This document shows, piece after piece, positions 30,741 through 40,766 of a DNA stretch of 64,000 nucleotides (position 1 is its first letter; the number at the start of each line of letters is the position of its first letter). The translations under genes were made by a program, and so were the position numbers. Below the pieces are notes generated by a model. That model saw only the letters and a program-made list of their open reading frames with translations. It ran no database searches and was not told the DNA's origin. The DNA is from Polaribacter ponticola (lineage in GTDB: Bacteria > Bacteroidota > Bacteroidia > Flavobacteriales > Flavobacteriaceae), in NCBI RefSeq assembly GCF_026191475.2, contig NZ_JAOSLC020000003.1, positions 372,001 through 436,000 of the forward strand, given 5' to 3'.

Positions 30741-30830
30741 CTCTTTGATAATTAAGTTTTTTTATAAAACTTAAAGCAATATTGCAAATTAACTACCAAA
30801 GTTAATTTGTGTACAAATACTTACTTTTAT

Positions 30831-32216
30831 TTATGCTAACATTTTATAACCAAAATTTGTAGCCCATTCATTTAGAATTATTAATTCTTCTTTTATCGCA
30901 ATTCTATTATATTTTCCTCTTGCCTGTATAATTTGTTTGTCTTTTAGTTCTATTGTAATACTATGCTTATAGTTAGATTTACAAAATGTTTTTAAGCTAA
31001 AAATTCTAATTCTTTTAGAAATACAATCATTTAAATATAAATAAACACAATGTTTTAAAGTAACAGCTTCGTGATAGAGCATATCTGAATCCGAAATTTC
31101 ATTAATTTGATACTTTATATTTGCTAAATCAAAAACCCATACTTCAATGCTTTCATTTTGCCAAGAAATGGTTTTATTAGGTTTAGAGATATTCTTATGT
31201 GAGAAAAAATCCCAGTCCTGTACGATTCCACAAAGTTTTAAGAGAGAACGTTTTTTAATGTGAACAACCTTAAGTTCAGTGTATTTTTTATAAGTAAGAT
31301 AATCTAAAATATCTCGAATTGAAATATGACCTAATCCATATCTATTATATGTATTTATTTGAGGTTCATTTTGAGTTAAAAATAGATATACTTCTTTCCA
31401 ATAGACAAAATCTCGAATAAAAAAAATATTAATTTTGTGATCTAAACGCAAACCGTGATAAAAATCTAAAAAAAATTGCTCATCACTATTAATCGAAAGC
31501 AATTTAGACAAGTACCACCCTTCTTTAAAAACACCACACTTCATCTTTAAAAAGCGAGGAATTCTATGCAACATAATATCTGCCTGCTTTTTAGAATATT
31601 GTAAAGGCATTTCTTTTATTTTTCGAATGCTTTTACCATTTATAATTTTTATAAATATTTTCATGTCGTTAAAGTTCATATATAGAAAATTCTTATATAA
31701 TATTAAATCACACGAGTTTGAATAAGAACTAAAAAGAGTTCTAAAAAATATAGATTGATTCTCAATATTAGGATAAGGAAGTAACACTTTAGAAGCTTCA
31801 ATAATAGGAACTTTAATTAATCCATAGAAATAGCTGTAAACAATGCTTGTTTTTAAGAAATAAAACACATCATTCTCATCTTGAAAATGAGTTAAATTTC
31901 CTGAAGTAAAAACTAAATGATAAAATTTTTTGCTAATATTAAATTCGTGATTCGTCTGTGAAAACCACTCTTCATCCAAAGACAGTTGAAAAATTGCGTT
32001 TACAGTATCATTAAAAAGGCTACGAGTTTGATAATCATTATATTCTGTTTTTGAATCATCAATATTATCAAAAAATAATATCCACTCATAGATTCTTTTT
32101 TTATAATTTTCATTAAACAAATCCTTTATTTCTATCCACCATTCTATTAAACATGGATCACATTTATTCACTATAAATATTTCTAAAATAGCATCATTAT
32201 TTTTTGTTTGAGTCAT
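30831..32216 (-). CDS. PcfJ-like protein
   Basis: A 461-aa protein. Its C-terminal ~120 residues carry the PcfJ-type signature: YHEAVTLKHCVYLYLNDC, then RIRIFSLKTF, then HSITIELKDKQIIQARGKYN. The first 330 residues are helical and unrecognised. PcfJ was named from a plasmid transfer locus, and its biochemical role is not established. Here it follows the AAA-M41 protease gene by 25 bp in the same unit, so it may be the partner or substrate adaptor of the protease. No mobilisation genes are nearby, so a conjugative role is unlikely. Confidence 0.75.
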   Translation of the reverse strand: MTQTKNNDAILEIFIVNKCDPCLIEWWIEIKDLFNENYKKRIYEWILFFDNIDDSKTEYNDYQTRSLFNDTVNAIFQLSLDEEWFSQTNHEFNISKKFYHLVFTSGNLTHFQDENDVFYFLKTSIVYSYFYGLIKVPIIEASKVLLPYPNIENQSIFFRTLFSSYSNSCDLILYKNFLYMNFNDMKIFIKIINGKSIRKIKEMPLQYSKKQADIMLHRIPRFLKMKCGVFKEGWYLSKLLSINSDEQFFLDFYHGLRLDHKINIFFIRDFVYWKEVYLFLTQNEPQINTYNRYGLGHISIRDILDYLTYKKYTELKVVHIKKRSLLKLCGIVQDWDFFSHKNISKPNKTISWQNESIEVWVFDLANIKYQINEISDSDMLYHEAVTLKHCVYLYLNDCISKRIRIFSLKTFCKSNYKHSITIELKDKQIIQARGKYNRIAIKEELIILNEWATNFGYKMLA

Positions 32217-32241
32217 TAGTTCTAATAAATTAAAAAATAAA

Positions 32242-34271
32242 TTACTCTTTATTTAAACAAATTTGTACCTCGTTTTCTTGGCTATTTGTTGCTGAAATTT
32301 GCTTATGTAGTTGTTTTAAATGACTTCTGTAATAAAGATGATCTCCATTCTCTATAAAAACAGTTTTTTCTGTTGCAAAATCTTGAATTAAAAGTTCTAA
32401 TTTGTTTTTATAAATAACTCTATTATCACTTAAATAATTTGCTAACTCTATTAATAGTTTTTGTTCTTTTTCTAATGTTGATTTTGCCAGTTTAAAGGCT
32501 TTCTCCATCAAGGTATTTGCTTCCTTTTCTATAATTCTTTTACTGTGTATATGTAAGTTGGTATTTGGAGAAGGAATTTCATAAGATAAATTTGTGCTTC
32601 CAAATCCGCTTTTTTCAACATTGTTAGTATCATCTCTGTTGCTTTTTCAATATCATTTTCTGAACCTGCAGTTTTATTTTCCTCTCCAAAAATGAGTTCT
32701 TCAGCAGCAATTCCTCCAAGAATCATTGCAACACGTGGTATTAATTCTTTTTTAGAAAAATACTTCCATTTAAATTGGGTTAATACAAAGCCATTAAAAT
32801 TATCGTCTACAGAATTTGAATACACATATTTCGGAACAGTTTTCATAAGCAAAGCAGCTAAAATTGCATGTCCGCTTTCGTGCACTGCAACAATGCTTTG
32901 CATATCATCTTTTTTGTTCGACTTATTTTTCTGGATATTTAATTCGATGGGAAACTCTTGATGAAATAGAACTGTTTTTTCATACTTGTAATCACATTTT
33001 AAAGAATCGGCTTCTTCATAATTTATTTGAATCCTATTTACATCTTTGTTCTGATTAAATATTTCAGAAATAATAACCGAAATTTTACTTTTAATTAGAT
33101 GATTAATTGTGGTTAAAACAGGTCTAACTCCCATTGTTGGATACACACCTTCATTATATATTAGTTGAATAATTGAAGTACCAAACTCTAATTTGATATC
33201 TGTCATTTTTAGAATGTTATCGCTAACTTTTACAAGCTCATTTTCTATGATTTTTTGATATGCCTTTTTATGAAGTGAAGGATAAATAACATGAATATTA
33301 CCTAATCGTGCAATTTGTTCATCCCTAAATCTTGCTTTTAAAGCTTTCTTTATCTTAAATATTGTAATCTTTTTAGAGCTTTTATAGAAATCATCTGCAT
33401 CAATATCCATCGCATAATCTCCACTCATTGTAAATGCTTCATCTAAATTTCCTAAAACAAATATTAATGCTTTAGAAAAATCTTTTTTCACAGGTTTTTG
33501 CGCATTAGAAACCACTTTTTTCAAAAACTGAATTGTTTCTTCTCCATTCATCTTTAATACTACCTTTTCTACATCCGATTTTAGATGAAACCCCATAACA
33601 TTTCCTGCTAATTCTATAATAAACTCGTAATTGCTTACGTCTAAAAATAAATTAGATTTACTTTCTTTAGTATCTGTTTCGTCAAAAAATAAGTCCTTGC
33701 CATTTGTTACTTTTCCATTTTTCACTGTAATTCCTGCGGCTAAAAGATGCTGTAATTTTTGTGCAGTTTCTTGTAACCTCCAAACACCAAATCGAAACAT
33801 ATCATGTTGAATAATTCCAGAATCTAATAATTCCCAAATAACTCGATTTTTATCCTCTTTCTCTTTTCTAAAAGGCCCTTCTAAAGTTCTTGTGTGCTGG
33901 AATTCGTCTAAAGCAATAATAACTGGCGCTGAACTTGAGTTTTCACAAAGATCACTTAAAGAACGTGTTATTGAGTTTTTTCCTTCAGTTTGTCCTAAAT
34001 CTAATCGATAAAAAATATTTTCTAAATCAATTAATTTTATCAACCTTTTAATAAGAGAAGTTTTTCCTACTCCTGTTAATCCCCATAAATTAATAACCAA
34101 AGGTCTTTCTTGAATTTTAGAAAGTGTAAACCAAGAATTCATATTATCTATAATGGCATTTATAGGTTCATCTATGCCAATAAACTCTTGTTTTAAAGTA
34201 ATTCTTGCGTTTTCTAAAACTGCTGTTTTAGTTTTAAATTCATTTTTAAGTTGTGCTAAATTCGTTTCCAT
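32242..34271 (-). CDS. Clp-type AAA ATPase fused to an M41 (FtsH-type) metalloprotease, one frame break
   Basis: Reconstructed as about 676 aa with no transmembrane segment. The ATPase looks Clp/Hsp100-like: Walker A GLTGVGKT (64-71), Walker B IIALDEF, sensor-1 LIFVLGNLDEAF, an arginine-finger region KARFRDEQIARLG, and sensor-2 GVRPVLTTIN. The protease has HESGH (464-468) and the third-ligand region LGGIAAEELIFG...TAGSENDIEKAT, both classic for M41. True FtsH has membrane helices and an FtsH-class ATPase, so this pairing is unusual. The frame breaks at the T6 run 32610-32615; T7 restores KKSGFGSTNLSYE and joins the C-terminal 89 residues. The gene has its own copy of the shared promoter element and is followed by the PcfJ-like gene. 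Confidence 0.8.
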
Positions 34272-34295
34272 CTTTTATCTATTTTTAAGTTGATA

Positions 34296-34330
34296 CAAAG
34301 AACTAAAACAGGTTCGCCATTTAGTGACGT
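34296..34330 (-). promoter_or_regulatory. shared element B before the protease/PcfJ unit
   Basis: The element at 34311-34330 reads GGTTCGCCATTTAGTGACGT. Seven bases further downstream on the minus strand is GTTCTTTG (34296-34303), a partial -7 box that keeps the TTTG half. The start codon of the protease gene is at 34271. Spacing and orientation match elements A and C. Confidence 0.7.
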
Positions 34331-34367
34331 ATTAAATAAATTTATAATTTTATCTAAAAATTAGAGA

Positions 34368-34580
34368 TTAGACTTTTCTTTTCTCATAATAGACAACAAA
34401 ACAAATAAGAAAAATTAAAAAGATTGCAGGAAAATAGAATCCTAAAATAATAAGTGTTATTAAAAGAATTCCTAATAATCCTAAAATGGCTAATACTCCC
34501 AAATACAAAAAAACTCTAATTCCTAAAACAATAGTTTTAGGAATTAGAAAAAGTAGTAATAGAAATATGATTACTGTCAT
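34368..34580 (-). CDS. 70-aa membrane protein with two hydrophobic helices
   Basis: Almost entirely hydrophobic; two helices cover residues 3-30 and 33-62, and the protein ends in the positively charged YYEKRKV. It starts 3 bp after the HIRAN gene stop and is probably co-translated with it. Its function is unknown; in a defence setting small membrane proteins can be membrane-damaging effectors, but nothing in the sequence shows that directly. Confidence 0.6.
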   Translation of the reverse strand: MTVIIFLLLLFLIPKTIVLGIRVFLYLGVLAILGLLGILLITLIILGFYFPAIFLIFLICFVVYYEKRKV

Positions 34581-34583
34581 GTT

Positions 34584-34910
34584 TTAACTTTCTTTTTTAG
34601 GAGTAAGTAAATACAAAATTACTTCAACTTGAATTTCTGGATGTTCGTTTTCATTTACTTTTTGAACTCTTGCATCAAATTTTACACCTCCGTTTTTAAG
34701 AAGTAAAGAAAGATGTCTGTTTTTATCTCTTGGAATGTAACCTAATTTTAAGCCTTTTCTGTACAATGCAACAGCGTGCTTATCATATTTATTTCTAGGC
34801 TCTCTTTTCAGTTTTAGCTTTTTACCAATTTTTAATTTGTTGAATGCAATTGCACCTTCGTAATAAGAAAAGCCAGCAATAGCAAATCGTAAAAAATAAT
34901 CTCTTTTCAT
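34584..34910 (-). CDS. HIRAN-domain protein
   Basis: A 108-aa stand-alone HIRAN domain: FLRFAIAGFSYYEGA, then LKLKREPRNKYDKHAVALY, then LGYIPRDKNRHLSLLL, the characteristic order of family motifs. HIRAN domains bind DNA ends or damaged DNA in proteins such as HLTF. As a free domain it could act as a sensor of exposed DNA ends. It is the first gene after element C, divergent from the WYL regulator. Confidence 0.85.
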   Translation of the reverse strand: MKRDYFLRFAIAGFSYYEGAIAFNKLKIGKKLKLKREPRNKYDKHAVALYRKGLKLGYIPRDKNRHLSLLLKNGGVKFDARVQKVNENEHPEIQVEVILYLLTPKKES

Positions 34911-34937
34911 TTTATTTTTGTTTTTAAGATTCTTTTA

Positions 34938-34997
34938 CAAAGGTCTAATGTGGGTTCGTCAAAACATGACGTAGTTGGTTTTTAATTTTTATATTTG
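34938..34997. promoter_or_regulatory. shared element C in the HIRAN/WYL divergent promoter
   Basis: The element at 34953-34972 reads GGTTCGTCAAAACATGACGT, with the cleanest inverted repeat of the four copies (CGTCA-n5-TGACG). On the minus strand GACCTTTG (34938-34945) is a partial -7 box for the HIRAN gene. On the plus strand a perfect -7 box TATATTTG (34990-34997) precedes the WYL ATG by 10 bp. The element therefore lies where it could control both directions, which is expected if the WYL protein regulates itself. Confidence 0.75.
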
Positions 34998-35007
34998 ATA
35001 AAAAAAG

Positions 35008-35916
35008 ATGGCTAACTATTTTATTTCCTTAAAAATTCAATTACTAATACAATATGTTTACGATTATAACTTTCCACCCAAAGAACAAATTATAGATTAT
35101 TTGGCTGATAAAGATTTAGAGGTTTCTTCGAGAACATTAGACAGATATTTTGCAAGAATTAGGGCAGATTTTGGAATTGAAATTTCTTATAATTCTCTGA
35201 AGAAAGGGTATTTTATTGATGAAGAAAAAAGTGTAAAAGTAGCGTCTTTCTTTAAGTTTTTAGAGATTATACAAGTGGCGGATATTTTTTCTAATAGCTT
35301 AAAGGACAGTAATAAAATTTTAGAATACGTAAGTTTCGATGATTCTACAAACTTTAAAGGAATAGAAAATTTAAAAGATATTTTATTAGCAATTAAGCAA
35401 GAGAAAGAAATAGATTTTATTCACGAAAACTACGAAAAAAACTCAAAAAAGAAGTACACAATTACCCCATTAATCTTAAAAGAATATTTGAATAGATGGT
35501 ATGTTGTTGGCGCTATTAATGAAGGTAATGAAATTAGAACTTTTGGTATCGATAGAATATCAAAAATAGAAATAACCAATTTATCAACCAAAAAAAGAGA
35601 AAATTACACAGAAAAATTAGAGAAATTTAAACACACTGTTGGGTTAACTTACTGGGAAGGAGATCCTGTAAATGTAAGTTTGTTAGTAGATGAACTGCAT
35701 GTAAAATATATGCGAAGTCTTCCTTTGCACCAATCGCAAGTAATCTTACCTAAAAATAAAGATAATAAACACCAAGTAAATTTTTATATTTATCCGAATT
35801 ACGAATTTATGACTCAAATTTTAAAAATTGGAGCAGAAGTAGAAGTTTTAAGCCCAAAACATTTGAGAGATGAAATTATTAGTATGTTAAAAGCAAGTTT
35901 GAAAAATTATAATTAG
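35008..35916 (+). CDS. WYL-domain transcriptional regulator
   Basis: A 302-aa regulator. The N-terminal ~65 residues form a DeoR-like winged helix (PPKEQIIDYLADKDLEVSSRTLDRYFARIR). The WYL domain lies near residues 125-195, with ITPLILKEYLNRWYVVGAI and RTFGIDRIS. The C-terminal extension (WCX-like) runs from about 215 to the end. Family knowledge: WYL proteins such as BrxR and CapW repress phage-defence operons and are thought to sense nucleic-acid ligands. It is the only obvious DNA-binding regulator in the island, and element C is in its own promoter, so I assign it the four-copy element by inference. Confidence 0.87.
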   Translation: MANYFISLKIQLLIQYVYDYNFPPKEQIIDYLADKDLEVSSRTLDRYFARIRADFGIEISYNSLKKGYFIDEEKSVKVASFFKFLEIIQVADIFSNSLKDSNKILEYVSFDDSTNFKGIENLKDILLAIKQEKEIDFIHENYEKNSKKKYTITPLILKEYLNRWYVVGAINEGNEIRTFGIDRISKIEITNLSTKKRENYTEKLEKFKHTVGLTYWEGDPVNVSLLVDELHVKYMRSLPLHQSQVILPKNKDNKHQVNFYIYPNYEFMTQILKIGAEVEVLSPKHLRDEIISMLKASLKNYN

Positions 35917-36060
35917 TTTGTTTTTATTTGCTTTTCTTTGCCAAAATCAACTAAAAGAAGTTAAAATCTTACACCTATACTCCACCCCAACGTCACTAAT
36001 ACCTTTATTTAAAAGGAATAATACATATTGTATTGGCAAATAGATTTGTTTTCCTTTAGT

Positions 36061-36113
36061 TTCCTTAAGTAGTACTTTCTTTTCTTTTAGAAAATAAACT
36101 ACTACTTAAGGAA
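36061..36113. terminator. bidirectional terminator hairpin
   Basis: A perfect 14-bp inverted repeat, TTCCTTAAGTAGTA (36061-36074) with TACTACTTAAGGAA (36100-36113), encloses a 25-base loop. It is flanked by T-rich sequence on the left and an A-rich run on the right. It separates the convergent WYL gene and the 116-aa minus-strand gene, so it can serve both. Confidence 0.75.
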
Positions 36114-36153
36114 AAAAAGTATAGTCTATTTTAGTATTGTCGTATAAATTTGT

Positions 36154-36504
36154 CTATTTGAAAAACTCACTCAATAGTTTCACTTGAAAATCTCCAACTA
36201 CTTTTAAATTAGAACTTGCATTCATCAATACCAATCCATAGCCTAAATGCGATAATTTACAATCTTGAATAATTTCTTGTTGTATGGCACTGTACACAAG
36301 TTTAAAATGCTTTCGAATCTCAATTCCTGATGATTTTGCTATTTTAATTGCTAATGTAACTGCTTCGGAAATTTGTGTTGGTGTCAATCCTTTTTGTAAA
36401 AAATCACTTGCTAAATGATTCATTTGTAAATTGTAGTAAAAATCCATAAAATTACGTATGCTATTAGCTGTATCATATTCTTTGGTGTATAGAATTAGTT
36501 CCAT
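36154..36504 (-). CDS. hypothetical 116-aa protein downstream of a dnaJ remnant
   Basis: A mainly helical 116-aa protein with a conserved-looking C-terminal part (KLSHLGYGLVLMNASSNLKVVGDF). It starts about 10 bp after the dnaJ-like reading frame. It does not resemble CbpM, the usual CbpA partner. I do not recognise the family. Confidence 0.6.
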   Translation of the reverse strand: MELILYTKEYDTANSIRNFMDFYYNLQMNHLASDFLQKGLTPTQISEAVTLAIKIAKSSGIEIRKHFKLVYSAIQQEIIQDCKLSHLGYGLVLMNASSNLKVVGDFQVKLLSEFFK

Positions 36505-36514
36505 AATAATTGTT

Positions 36515-37345
36515 TTATTTATTTACAGTTTGCTTTTCCCTTAAAAATTGTAATTTTTTGAATAAATCTTCTTCTTCCTTTGTAATATTTTTTGGAAGAT
36601 TTATGGTTAGTTTTACTAACAAATCTCCATATTGTAAAGCCTTTCCATAAATTGGCATTCCTTTACCTTTCAGTTTTAAAGTTTTACCTGTTTCACTTTC
36701 TTTAGGGACTGTAATTTTCACAATTCCTGTAAGTGTTGGAATCTCAATTTTGCCACCAAGAATAGCTGTGTATAAACCTATAGAAGTTGTGTATAATAGA
36801 TTGTCGTTTTTTCTTTCAAATCGATTATCTGGTTCCACTTTTAAAATGATATGCAAATCACCTCTGTTTCCGCCTTTAAAACCTGGTTGTCCTTTTCCTT
36901 TTATTTTTAATTGTTGTCCATCATAAGAACCAGGTTTTATAGTGATTCTTAAATTATCAGTATTAATTTTAAACGTGCGTTTACTTCCTTCGTAGGCTTC
37001 TAAAAGTGTAATTGGCATTTCTGCCTGAATATCTCCTCCAGATTGAGTTCTTTGTTGACCTCTTGCTGATTGCCCACCACCAAACATATTTTCAAAAAAG
37101 CTTGAAAAATCTTCTTCAGAACCTTGTTGACCATAAAAGTTGGGTTCGTTTTGATTGTAACGTTTTTACTGATTTTTCTGTTTTGCATATTCCTTCCAAT
37201 CATCTCCTGTATGCTGATATGCTTTCCAATCTGAACCTAAAGCATCGTACTTTTCTCTTTATTTCGCAACACTTAAAACACTAATTGCTTCATTAATTTC
37301 TTTAGATTTTTCTTCAGCACTTTTGTCATCAGGATACAAATTAAA
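36515..37345 (-). pseudogene. decayed dnaJ/cbpA-type co-chaperone
   Basis: The C-terminal substrate-binding part is open from the ATG at 37085-37087: ADMPI-like DIQAEMPITLLEAYEGSKR, LKIKGKGQPGFKGGNRGDLH, LKLKGKGMPIYG. The preceding linker and J domain are recognisable (KSAEEKSKEINEAISVL, REKYDALGSDWKAY, EEDFSSFFENMFGGG) but carry two in-frame TAA codons, after SVAK and after KQKNQ. The HPD motif reads YPD. The first two J-domain helices are missing. These are substitutions rather than homopolymer indels, so it looks like true decay; the intact C-terminal piece might still be translated. Confidence 0.8.
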
Positions 37346-37762
37346 AAAGCTAAAAAGTATCAATAAAACTTTAAAACAAAGAATTTTAATATTTACTGCT
37401 CAATATTTAAAAAAGTCAAAAGTCCTACCAATTCAATATTAAATTTATTGACTGTAAATAAATCTATAAGACTTTAATATAATATGCTTAATTGAATGAA
37501 TTAACTTTGAGTGCAAAATATAATTTTTACATATTTATAATAGTAGTAATCCTTTTTTAGCCTCATATTTATCAAAAACATAATAAAAATACACACATCA
37601 ATTATACATCAATTTGTTAAATACGAATATAAAATATTTAGTTAAATATCTAAAAATCAAATTATTAAATTAAAAAAATACTTTCCACAAACTACTACAC
37701 TCTTATTTTTAACATAACAGACTATATTTACAAACACAAATAATATCAAATTATATTTCAAT
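37346..37762. other. intergenic region upstream of the glucan locus
   Basis: About 420 bp of very AT-rich sequence separates the dnaJ remnant from the SusC start. I see no gene, no tRNA and no clear hairpin. The promoter of the SusC operon should lie near its right end, but no convincing TAnnTTTG box stands out. Confidence 0.5.
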
Positions 37763-40754
37763 ATGAAAATAAAGATTTTTTGCTTGTTTTTTTGTTTAAC
37801 TATAGGACAAGTTGCTTTAGCTCAAAAAAATAGAAGGAGTTGTTACCGATAAGAATAGCATCCCTTTACCTGGTGCTAGTATTATTGTAAAAGGTACAAC
37901 AACAGGAGTACAAACCGATTTTGATGGTAATTTTTCTTTAAAAGCTAAAAATGGAGAAGTAATAGTTGTACAATATCTAGGTTACGCCACAAGAGAAGTT
38001 CTAATTACTACAGAAACAAAGTATAAAATTATACTTCAAGAAGAACAGAATAGTTTAAGTGAAATTGTTGTAGTTGGTTATGGTACTCGTAAAAAAGCAG
38101 TTCTTACTAGTTCTGTTGTAAGCATTAAAGGAGAAGAATTAGCAAATGAACCGGTATTAAATGCTACACAAGCATTACAAGGCAAAGCGGCTGGTGTGCA
38201 AATTATTGCTTCTGATGCTCCTGGCCAAGCTTCTAAAGTAATCATTAGAGGATTAGGAACTGTTTTAGGAAATGAAAACCCATTATATGTTGTCGATGGT
38301 ATTTTAACAGATAATATTAACAATATTAATACATCTGACATTGCTACAATGAATGTATTAAAAGATGCATCTGCCTTGGCTATTTATGGAAATAGAGCTT
38401 CAAACGGAGTTTTAATAATTACAACTAAAAAGGGAAAGAAAGGGAAAATTAAACTAACGTTTGACACTTTTACTGGTGCAAGAACTATATTAAGTAACGT
38501 GAAGTTAGCGAACTCAAATGAGTTTATTACTTATAGTAACGAAGCTATTTTAAGAGATTTACAAAGAGATGGTGACCCTACCAATGATAACGATAAAAGT
38601 GATTTTATTTTATCTGGCCAACCATATAATACAAACTGGCTAGATGCAATAACAAGAGTTGGTAGAGTATCTAATTATAATATATCTGCTTCTGGTGGGT
38701 CTGAAAAAATTAGAGGTTTTTTTAGTGCCGGTTTTAATAAAGAAGAAGGTATTTTAAAAGGTAATGATTTTAGTAGACTAACGCTTCGTAGTAATATAGA
38801 TTATGATCTTAATAGTAAGTTAAAGTTTTCTAATAGTATAAATGTACAGTTAGCGAATTCAGTTCCTAAAAGTTTTGGAGCTTTTACAACGGCTTATAAA
38901 CAATCTCCAATTGTACCTATTAGAGATGAAAATGGGGCTTATGGTTCTTCTATTGGAATTAATAATGTTGGTAATCCTGTAAAAGATTTAGATTTTCAAG
39001 ATGAAAAGCAACGTTATTTTAAAGTACAAGGTTCTTTTAAAGTCGACTATAAAATATTAGAATCCTTATCTTATACTTCTGCTTTCTCAATAGAAACAGA
39101 ATATGCACGTTTTCATAATTTTCAAGATAGACTGGGTTCTTTTTTAGCAAATAACCCATCAAATTCAGAACAACTTTATTTTAACGGAAATGCAGATAGA
39201 GAAAAAACATTTTTATCTGTAACACATACTAACTTCTATCATTGGTTTATAGACAATTACTTAACCTACACTAAAACATTTAATGAAGTGCATAATGTAA
39301 ATGCAACTTTAGGAATGAGTTCAGAAGAAGATAGATCTGAATTTTTATCTGGTAGCGCTGTTAATGTGCCAACAAACAATAGTTTAAGGTATAATTTAAG
39401 CACTGGTGATGATAATGAAACAAGATCATCTTCTGGTGGTTTTAGTCCACATAAACGATTAAGCTCCTACTTTGCAAGAGTAAATTACGATTATGATAAT
39501 AAATATCTCTTAAGTGCTTCTTACAGAAGAGATGGTTCAAGTCAATTTAAAAAAGGTTTTAAGTTTGGTAACTTCTATGCTGTAAGTGCAGGTTGGGTGT
39601 TAACAAATGAAGCTTTTATGAAAAACTCTTCTTTCAATAAGTTAAAATTAAGAGCTGGTTATGGAGAATTAGGAAACCAAAATGTGCCTTTACAAATTGT
39701 AACTTTATCTACAGGTGCTGGAGGTTTCTATCCTTTTGGGGCTAATCAAAACCTTAATCAAGGTACAACTATATCTTCTACTTTAGCAGAAAATTTAAGT
39801 TGGGAAACTACAAAAGAATTGAATTTTGGTGCTGAATTCACTTTATTTGACTACAAGTTAAGTGGAGAAGTAGATTTTTACATCAAAAAAACTTCAAACG
39901 CTATACTTCAAATAAAATTACCAGACGTTTTTGGAATAGACCCATATTTAGATCATATAGGTGAAATAGAAAACAAAGGAATAGAAACTACTCTTAATTG
40001 GCAAGACGAAATTAATGAAAACTTAAAATATAATGTAGGCTTAAATTTTGCTTTGAATAAAAACAAATTAACAAAGGTTACCAACCCATATTTTAATGAG
40101 TCTATTGGAGGAGATTTAGGAAACGGGCAATACACAAAAAGAGTTAGAGTAGACCAACCAATAGGTAGTTTTTTCTTATACGATGTAATAGGAATAGATG
40201 ATAAGGGAGAATTTGTATATGATGATGTTAATAATAACGGAATTACAGATGAAGGAGACAGAAAGTTTATGGGATCTTTTATTCCTAAATACAATATCGG
40301 TTTTAATTTTGGTTTAAACTATAGAAATTTTGACTTGGCAGTGGATACATACACAAGTTTAGGAGCTAAAGTATATAATGGTAAAAAAGCACAACGTTTT
40401 GGAAACGAAAACATAGAGCAATCTGTATTTAATAATCGCTGGACTTCTGGTAGACCAAGTAATACTGGATCTAGAGCTTTTAATGAAGTGCCTTTATCTT
40501 CTAATTACTATTTAGAATCAGCAGATTTTTTTAGAATCAATAATATAACTTTAGGATATACATTAAAAGAAAATACTACTAATTTCTTTAACAGAGTAAG
40601 AATTTACGCTACTGCAAAAAACCCCTTAATTATTAAGAAATTTTCTGGATTTACACCAGAATTACCTGGAGGAGCATTAGGAAACGCTGGTATAGAATTA
40701 GGTGCATACCCTACATTAAGATCATTTTTTATAGGAATTAACACATCATTTTAA
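37763..40754 (+). CDS. SusC/RagA-type TonB-dependent outer-membrane transporter, one frame break
   Basis: Reconstructed as about 996 aa. It has a signal peptide ending QVALAQ, a CarboxypepD_reg-like domain (IEGVVTDKNSIPLPGASIIV, FDGNFSLKA), the SusC box SEIVVVGYGTRKK, a plug (RGLGTVLGNENPLYVVDG) and a 22-strand barrel ending in an aromatic residue (INTSF). The A7 run at 37824-37830, right after the signal peptide, has one base too many; A6 joins AQKIEGVV. With SusD it imports oligosaccharides, here probably beta-1,2-glucooligosaccharides, across the outer membrane. First gene of the locus, 12 bp before susD. Confidence 0.93.
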
Positions 40755-40766
40755 AAATTAAAAAAA

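Noticed and set aside
30831..32216. Conjugative plasmid transfer region because of PcfJ
   Set aside because: No relaxase, coupling protein or mating-pair genes are in the window.
35990..36003. A fifth copy of the shared promoter element (AACGTCACTAATACC)
   Set aside because: Only the ACGTCACTA half matches; the CGAACC half is missing, and it lies between convergent genes with no promoter to serve.
36154..36504. CbpM modulator of the neighbouring CbpA-like gene
   Set aside because: The sequence does not show the CbpM/MerR-like pattern; only the position is suggestive.
37824..37830. Programmed ribosomal frameshifting in SusC
   Set aside because: No stimulatory structure or pairing site is evident, and many unrelated genes show the same kind of break in A/T runs.
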